From Zygaena filipendulae (taxonomy: Eukaryota > Arthropoda > Insecta > Lepidoptera > Zygaenidae): 64,000 bases of DNA. Below, piece by piece: positions 57,935 to 64,000 of this stretch. The stretch's first letter is position 1. Every line of letters begins with the position of its first letter. Location of the stretch: NCBI GenBank assembly GCA_907165275.2, contig OU015666.1:898001-962000 (forward strand), in the 5' to 3' direction. A program made the position numbers and the translations under genes. The notes under the pieces are model-generated. The model saw only the letters and a program-made list of their open reading frames with translations, ran no database searches and was not told where the DNA came from.

Positions 57935-58056
57935 ATAAAGGCAGTAGGTCACCATGCCTACCCGTTAATCAAGAGGTTCCGGGTTCCATCCCTGGTGGGG
58001 GTGGACTTTGTGTGATGAACGCAAGATTCCATTTACCAGTCTGGGCGCATACATAT
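57935..58056 (+). mobile_element. SINE-S head fragment
   Basis: tcaagaggttccgggttcc and ggtgggggtggactttgtgtg match SINE-S at 46.2 kb. Confidence 0.65.
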
Positions 58057-58230
58057 ATACAGCGTGTTAATGAATTGGCCAAAAACCCATTTAAAATAAT
58101 AAACAATAATATGATTAAAATGTAAATTATGTCGAAAAAATTAATAGCCTAAAAGTTATTCAACATTAGTTTGGAGGTGACCTATCTACGAGATTTCAAT
58201 CCCACGCCCGCGCTACGTGTTCGGTGTCAG
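58057..58230 (+). repeat. REP-D copy, truncated
   Basis: tacagcgtgttaatgaattgg through ggaggtgacctatctacgaga; stops soon after the GC-rich segment. Confidence 0.75.
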
Positions 58231-58412
58231 TGACCGAAATTTACAAAATAATAAATATTATAAAAAATACCTAAACGTAGTGTGCTACAGCGGAGCAGAG
58301 CTCAAGCTACCGGTGGTTAAAGTCACAGAGGCAGGAACCTCCGTACAATGCGTGTCGGGTCGGGTCGAGGATTACCGCGTTCTGCATGTGACTCTTGAGC
58401 CAACGACCTGGG

Positions 58413-58545
58413 GGGCTAAGATGCGCAAGACGACAAAATTTTATCGAGCCATTTTATCGATTCTCGTCGACATATTGTATGGCTTTGTCGACGAGAATCG
58501 ATAAAATGGCTCGATAAAATTTTGTCGTCTTGCGCATCTTAGCCC
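58413..58545. mobile_element. PAL-P perfect 60-bp-arm hairpin element
   Basis: Left arm 58413-58472 (gggctaagatgcgcaagacg...) and right arm 58486-58545 are exact reverse complements over 60 bp, with a 13-nt loop at 58473-58485. Flanks acctgggg / ggctgggg suggest an ~8-bp target duplication. A diverged relative lies at 45694. Confidence 0.9.
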
Positions 58546-58924
58546 GGCTGGGGAGAGTTTCTCGAGATGTTGATCGAGACTCTTCGCTATTAATCTGTTA
58601 GCCGAAACAATTAAATTAAACAATTATTTTATTATTATTGATATAGGTAAGGTTCAAAGACCGACCGGAGTGATTGCATCTGGATGTTGCTGACTGTACA
58701 TCGACTGAGAGGCGTTCAGTTCGTTGACTTAACGACCTTTAACAGTTCAACGCGTCGACTGAGATTAGCGGGAATTTATTTTTATAGTGATCCAGCTATA
58801 TAGCCGGTGGGAGAAAAGAAAATGCACGCGGAAAACGCATTCGATGGATCCATCCCCTTATCCCCTTATCCTTATCCAGGGTAAAGGGTAAACATTTTTT
58901 TTTTGTGTTCTGAACGTTTGTTTG

Positions 58925-59108
58925 TATCTTGAGTTTGAGTGTGTTTGGATGTTTGTTACTCAATCACGCAAAAACCGCTGAACGGATTTGGATGAAATTT
59001 GGCGTGCACATTGTCAGGGGTACAGAGAAGGACATAAGGTACTTTTTATTCCGGAATTCCCGCGGGAACTCCTTAATTACCGCGGGTGAAACCGCGAGGT
59101 ACAGCTTG
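58925..59108 (+). mobile_element. HEL copy, 5' end altered
   Basis: gtttggatgtttgttactcaatc ... gggtgaaaccgcgaggtacagCTTG. Confidence 0.7.
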
Positions 59109-59302
59109 TCTATACATATAATAAAAATTTAACGGATCGCTGTCTGTACATGGAAGATAGATGAGAAAAAAAACTATTGGGACCTTTATCAATGCAATAG
59201 CACCCCACCCCATACAATGATTTACCAAAGCTAGGTAAATACATAGGTAAATACCTACAAGAATAGGACGACCTACTTGAAGTGAGTCTTTATATTAAAG
59301 AT

Positions 59303-59482
59303 TAGCTGTCCCCCGCGGTTTCACCGGCGGTAATTTTGGAGTTTCCGCGGGAATTCCAGGATAAAACATAGATATTATGAACCTTCCAAAATCACTCTAC
59401 CTATTGGTGAAAATTGCATGAAATCCGTTGCGCAGTTTTAATGATCCAAGCATACATAGGAACAGACAGCGACTTTGTTTTA
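59303..59482 (-). mobile_element. HEL subfamily-C copy
   Basis: ttagctgtcccccgcggtttcac ... aatcactctacctattggtga ... gacagcgactttgtttta. Confidence 0.7.
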
Positions 59483-60285
59483 AACCTACCCTATGTAGTG
59501 ATAAGCCAGTAAAAAATTATCAGATCCAAAATCCTGCTTCCACTCACATAAAGAGTAGGCATTACCCAAATTTGAACTTTAAGTGCGTGAATTATATTCA
59601 AACGTAAAATGTATATTCCCGAGTCGCGTCGCTGGATCTTATTTAATTTATCTAAATCACCCCGGGTTTTACTACTTCAGCTTACGACGCGTTTAAAATG
59701 TCGTAATATTACCTAATACATACTACTTGCTCGATCGCGCGACTCCTCCTGGTTGTTTATGGACAGTCGAATGGTACGTACTGATGATAATTTTTGTTTT
59801 TTTATGCATTATTTAATTATTTTTTAGTTGTACGTGCATCACGCAAAAGTCACAGAGTGAATCGGCTGCTTATAGTTAATTCACTTATTGTCTAACACAA
59901 AACATATCACGGGTCATCATCATAAATATGACAATTTGAAACTTGAATCAAAATACTAGGGTAAAAGTGATTAATTTTTTACCTTAATTATAACTATGCT
60001 ATGATACTGGTCCGCTCCATAATTGAGGTGGTAAACAGACCTACATGTTAGGTTAGGTTAGGTTTGTATTGCTGACCGCGACGCGCGAGCCGAGCGAGCG
60101 CAACGAGCGTGCCGCGGCAGCGGCCGGTGATGCGCCAAAGCAAATGGTTGACACGTGACACAGAAAAAGGAGCTCTGTTTGGCAAACTATGTCAACTTTG
60201 TTGAGATAAAAGTCAGACCTAACCTCACTACCACGTCGCGGTGCTCTGCATCTTATTTATGGAGTCAAACAGCATCACAGCTTTA
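59483..60285. other. No gene recognised; contains a CpG-rich patch
   Basis: Three TTAGG units at 60048-60062 are followed by a CpG-rich stretch (60075-60135, cgacgcgcgagccgagcgag; cgtgccgcggcagcggccgg). It could be a small promoter or a GC-rich repeat; no transcript evidence. Confidence 0.3.
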
Positions 60286-60385
60286 GATGGGCAATCAACC
60301 GGCATACACCCGATAAAAGCCCGTAAACGCCTAGGCTTTTATCGAGTTTATACCCAATGCTTGGATAGATTGCCCAATGCCCATC
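60286..60385. mobile_element. Small foldback element
   Basis: Ends GATGGGCAATC / GATTGCCCAATGCCCATC enclose an inner hairpin GATAAAAGCC-cgtaaacgccta-GGCTTTTATC. Confidence 0.55.
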
Positions 60386-60700
60386 GATAATCACATCAAA
60401 GTTAATGCGAAAAATTTACTTTCAACGCATTTACCAGGTTAACCATAACATTCTTTATGTACGTAAGACCAACCTACAGTCAGATTTTTTCAACAACGTA
60501 CGCGAAAACACCTCAAGCACATCCTGACATTGTAAAATGCAGCAATCTAGCTTAATTAAAATCGCTACCATTTATATAACGCACTGTTCGCTTGATTAAC
60601 TCCGCGCTTTTTCGGCTTAGCTCGTAAAAAACGAAGTCGAGAGGTAAATGACGGACGCACCTCTCACTGAGTAGGGGCGTGTACACACACAGAATTTTTT

Positions 60701-61050
60701 AACCGACTTCCAAAAAAAAGGGGAGGTTCTCAATTCGACTGTATGCTGTTTGTTTTTGTATATGTTTGTTAAGCGATTACTTGAAGACAGCTGGATCGAT
60801 TTCAAAAATTCTTTTTTTGTTTGAAAGGGTATACTCCAGAGGTGGTTCCACTGTCACGAAGTCAAGATCTGATGATGGAATCTTGGAGAAATCGAGGGAA
60901 CTCTTAAAATATTACAGGCACAGCAGAGCGATTTGGGTAGATAAATTGTCACTTTATAAAACAACCCACTTAAAAGCGAAAAATAAATATTTACAAAAAA
61001 TTAAAACCTGACTTTAATACACACAAAAATGCACTACACTAAAAAGTTAA
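60701..61050 (+). repeat. REP-E copy
   Basis: aaccgacttccaaaaaaaagg, ctggatcgatttcaaaaattc, aagatctgatgatggaatctt. This uninterrupted copy is the reference for recognising the insertion at 44.6 kb. Confidence 0.8.
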
Positions 61051-61064
61051 AAATAACCTACGTA

Positions 61065-61185
61065 TGTTCTACCTATTGATCGTTTCGAAGCTACCTGATT
61101 CCTAAGTGACATAAGGTATTTTTCATCCCGAAATTCCTACGGCAACTCCTAAATTACCGCGGGTGAGACCGTGGGGGACAGCTAG
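61065..61185 (+). mobile_element. HEL subfamily-B 3' half
   Basis: cctaagtgacataaggtattt ... cgcgggtgagaccgtgggggacagCTAG. Confidence 0.7.
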
Positions 61186-61310
61186 TACTATTTATAATGA
61201 AAACATTAGCTTTTCTGTATGTTTGTTTGTTTGTAACATAAGGTATTTTTTACCGGAATTCCCACGGGAACTCCAAAGATAAAGCGAGTGAAATTTGGTA
61301 AGGAGTTTTT
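61186..61310 (+). mobile_element. HEL fragment, abutting the previous copy
   Basis: tactatttataatgaaaacat follows the CTAG directly. The body caccggaattcccacgggaa-like block is present but there is no clean 3' end. Confidence 0.55.
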
Positions 61311-62678
61311 GGTCGTTATTTCTTCCTTGTGTAGAACCATCGTGCGTTGTCAAAAATATTTTACCACGCAAACCTCGTGTTGTTGTTTTTTTTTTTAGAA
61401 AGAATTATGTTCATGAAAATAATGGCATTTCGCTGGGAACACCCATTTAAATACGCTTCAGCTTTAATTCCGTTCTATACACTTCGTGAATTCAGATGGA
61501 ACCATGACTTACGTACTTGGTGAGTTATACATTATTTATGAGAGAAATTAATGTAAGCTTGCGCTGTGGGATGTTTGTTTTCGTGTTTATGTATTTTGTT
61601 ATTATAGTGTCGAACGTTAGGTTACGTAGGTATTACACTCAGATACACCAAAATCGGTCAAAATTACTTAATGTTTCTTTTATGAAAGTCTTCGTCTTGT
61701 TAATAGGTTTGAATGCTTTTTCTCCACAAAATTAACAAACATACTTACTAGATGAAATGGAAAGTAAATAAACTAAACAAAATATAAGTGGTTGCCTATT
61801 ATATACTTAGTTATTTATATGTATATCACGATAAGTACATAAAAAATGCTTTTTTTTAAATTATGGTTTTCACGTTGAAAAAGCGGTACGTTTTAACTCT
61901 GACTTTTAACTTATTAAAGTTAAGAAGCTTAACCATAGTCTCTTATGACTGCACCATCTAGAGGCTAATTTTGAAAGAATTGCTTAAGAAGTTATTAAAA
62001 TTAAAACACAAATGAAACTTTTCTGTTTTGTTCCGTGATATTTTTTGTTCTTTCTTTTCCCCCGCAATTTTGACGCAATTGTGTACTCAACCTAAGACGA
62101 TATTAGAAGCGGTGTCAAAACAATTTCCCGCCGACGTTTTACGATCTTTTTAAATGAGGAACGCGGCTCGTCACACGATATACTGCCTGCCAGCGATTTC
62201 CTTATTTTTTCCTTTATCTTACCTCCTTAAAGTAGGTATTAAAAAAATTTGAACAATTTCATCTTTTGCTTCCTCCATGTACCTACTTAACGAAATTCCT
62301 ACGTAAAAAGTTCATGCGTCTTATTTCTGAACAAAATATTATTATAACGGAAAAAGAAAATGGGAAGTGCTATATAATATAATATATTTTAAAATATGTA
62401 TAAGGCCATATAATATCTGTCAATTTTTTTAACATCCTACTTTAACACCCTTAAAATTTTTCTTTATGTATTTACAAAGTGTAGGTTTTTATGTTAAAAA
62501 TACAGTAATTTTATCACGGATCGCACTTGAAATTTAAAATGGATCCAAATTGAAATTTTTGTATTTAATAAAGTTAGTTTTATGCATCTATATCCCTAAT
62601 CGTCTATTTATAAACAAATGCACAGACAGATACTCGAATTATATGCGTATTACATATGTTATGGCCACATCAAATAAT
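61311..62678. other. No gene recognised
   Basis: AT-rich DNA. A 72-codon frame at 61517-61735 is hydrophobic but unrecognised. Confidence 0.3.
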
Positions 62679-62941
62679 GGGCATGTGGACTAATTTTTAT
62701 TTTTAGTCCGTCTTGTAGATTATAAAAAATATTGGACACGTATTTTTTCTTTTTTTACGTAATCAAAAAATAACGGCGATATATCGAGTTGAAATTTCGC
62801 GTGACGTCACTATTCTGACAGTTTGTATGGCGGTTTTAGCGGTTAGTGACGTCACGACCCCCTCACCCTAAACTTTAATGCGCTTTATCTCTGTATATTT
62901 CAATTTATTTAAAAAAGCAAAAAATACGTGTCTATTGCTAA
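62679..62941 (-). mobile_element. MITE-A copy, one end missing
   Basis: gggcatgtggactaattt start (right end of the family), twin CREs near 62802 and 62846, broken after aaaaatacgtgtctattgc. Confidence 0.85.
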
Positions 62942-63383
62942 TTACTTGATATGGCCACGACACGTATTTTTACATCCGTGTGCAAGTAGGTATGCGTGAA
63001 ACTTTGAAGATAATATTATATTTATAGTGGGTCACTCTAGTTAACTCTTAGGTAAGTATATCTTATTGTACTTAAAGCATATCATTTCTCCACTCTATCG
63101 TAGGTGAAAGATGCTAAGTATCAATTAGTTTTATGTATCTTGATCTCTTCGCCACAGCACTTGATGGTTGGTAAATATTTATATGCATTCAAGGGTGTCT
63201 GTCATTTCTAGTGCTATCGATTCTCCATTAAACTTCACAAGTGTATATTGGAATTGTCTCGTACACCGCACCGAACTGTGACCCCTGACAGTCAGAGACA
63301 CGGTACAAAGTTGTTTTTCAAATGCCACAAACCACTAGTGCGCGCAGAGTTTAAATGAGAAAAAAAAAAATGTATCATCTAAT

Positions 63384-63621
63384 TGGACATAGATAAGCAA
63401 TAGTGTGTTAACCCACACTGGAGAAATTTTGATTAAATTAAAGTTTTAAAATTATAGCGCCATTTTGTGTCCAATTTTTTATGTTCAATATTTAGTTACA
63501 TATTTAAACAATGTAATAAGGTGAACACATAATTAATAAAACGTTCTCTATCTCTCAATAAATCGTTCTGAATCAATAACTTCATTTTGTGGGTTAACAT
63601 GTTATTGCTTATCTGCGTCCA
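63384..63621. mobile_element. MITE-I copy
   Basis: TGGACATAGATAAGCAATAG ... TATTGCTTATCTGCGTCCA, inverted relative to the nested copy at 42685. Confidence 0.8.
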
Positions 63622-63689
63622 ATTATCGAATGATCACAGGCCGCTCGAACTCATCATTGTGAAAAAAAAAAGACAATAGATACGTAATG

Positions 63690-63880
63690 GTCATCGGGCG
63701 ACAGGGACGGGGCTATGCTAAACGCGTAAGTGCATCTCCCTCTGACACCGGATCTCGCTAGGTCGCGACTCGCGGCGTGCCGTCGGGTCAATGTCGCGAT
63801 GGGTCGACGAACCACCGCGCACCGGCCACCGAGTCTGCACTATGCGCCGAGCGAAATTGCCATCGGTGATTTATGTTTGT
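63690..63880. other. CpG-rich patch at the right edge
   Basis: Markedly GC-rich for this window (ggatctcgctaggtcgcgac; gggtcgacgaaccaccgcgc). No open frame or domain recognised. It could be a promoter, a non-coding first exon or an unlisted repeat. Confidence 0.35.
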
Positions 63881-64000
63881 AAACGTTTGACCAGAGGAAA
63901 TAATATGTTTTTTTTTTTATGGCAATTAATGTAGATAATAATGCCTTTTTTCTCTCCGCTGTGTTTCGTGGTAGTAAACAAACAAATTATAATAATTTAC

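Overview
The window looks like nuclear DNA from a moth or butterfly (Lepidoptera). The base composition is AT-rich. It is saturated with short non-autonomous transposons of types common in lepidopteran genomes: Helitron-like elements with a CCGCGG-GTGAAA-CCGCGG 3' hairpin and a CTAG end, long-TIR MITEs, tRNA-headed SINEs and 5'-truncated LINE tails. I find no bacterial-style operons, rRNA, CRISPR arrays or real tRNA genes.

Only one host protein-coding exon is convincing. At 26120-26812 (+) a GC-rich 230-codon 3'-terminal exon encodes a SoxC-group HMG-box transcription factor (Drosophila Sox14 / vertebrate Sox4-11-12 type). It starts at a phase-0 splice acceptor a few residues before the HMG box and ends with the conserved SoxC C-terminal activation motif. 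The N-terminal exon(s) and promoter were not found here and probably lie upstream, beyond a long intron. Downstream, about 2-2.5 kb of repeat-free AT-rich sequence with several AATAAA signals is the likely 3' UTR.

Layout. 0.3-24.5 kb: intronic or intergenic DNA with Helitron-like copies, a 400-bp palindrome (278-677), a triple 63-bp tandem repeat carrying X-box (RFX-like) palindromes (11.2 kb), a TIR element interrupted by two abutting Helitron-like copies (22.0-22.7 kb) and two CRE-bearing MITEs. 24.5-34.5 kb: a domain around the SoxC exon almost free of Helitron-like copies, bounded by a nearly identical inverted pair (24857-25301 and 35006-35442). 34.5-64 kb: a dense, layered repeat field with many insertions inside older insertions: MITE-A in HEL, HEL in REP-D, LINE in HEL, LINE in REP-E, MITE-I in MITE-H, and a three-level nest at 57 kb. 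A perfect 60-bp-arm hairpin lies at 58.4 kb and a CpG-rich patch at 63.7 kb.

About 40 Helitron-like copies (called HEL below), nine copies of a ~320-bp MITE carrying two TGACGTCA (CRE) palindromes (MITE-A) and many smaller families make up most of what can be described. Family boundaries come from reading by eye. TSDs and nesting were inferred by comparing copies within the window, and no database search was done. I do not see a clearly novel biochemical system. The most interesting points are the repeat architecture around a developmental regulator and the regulatory motifs the MITEs carry.
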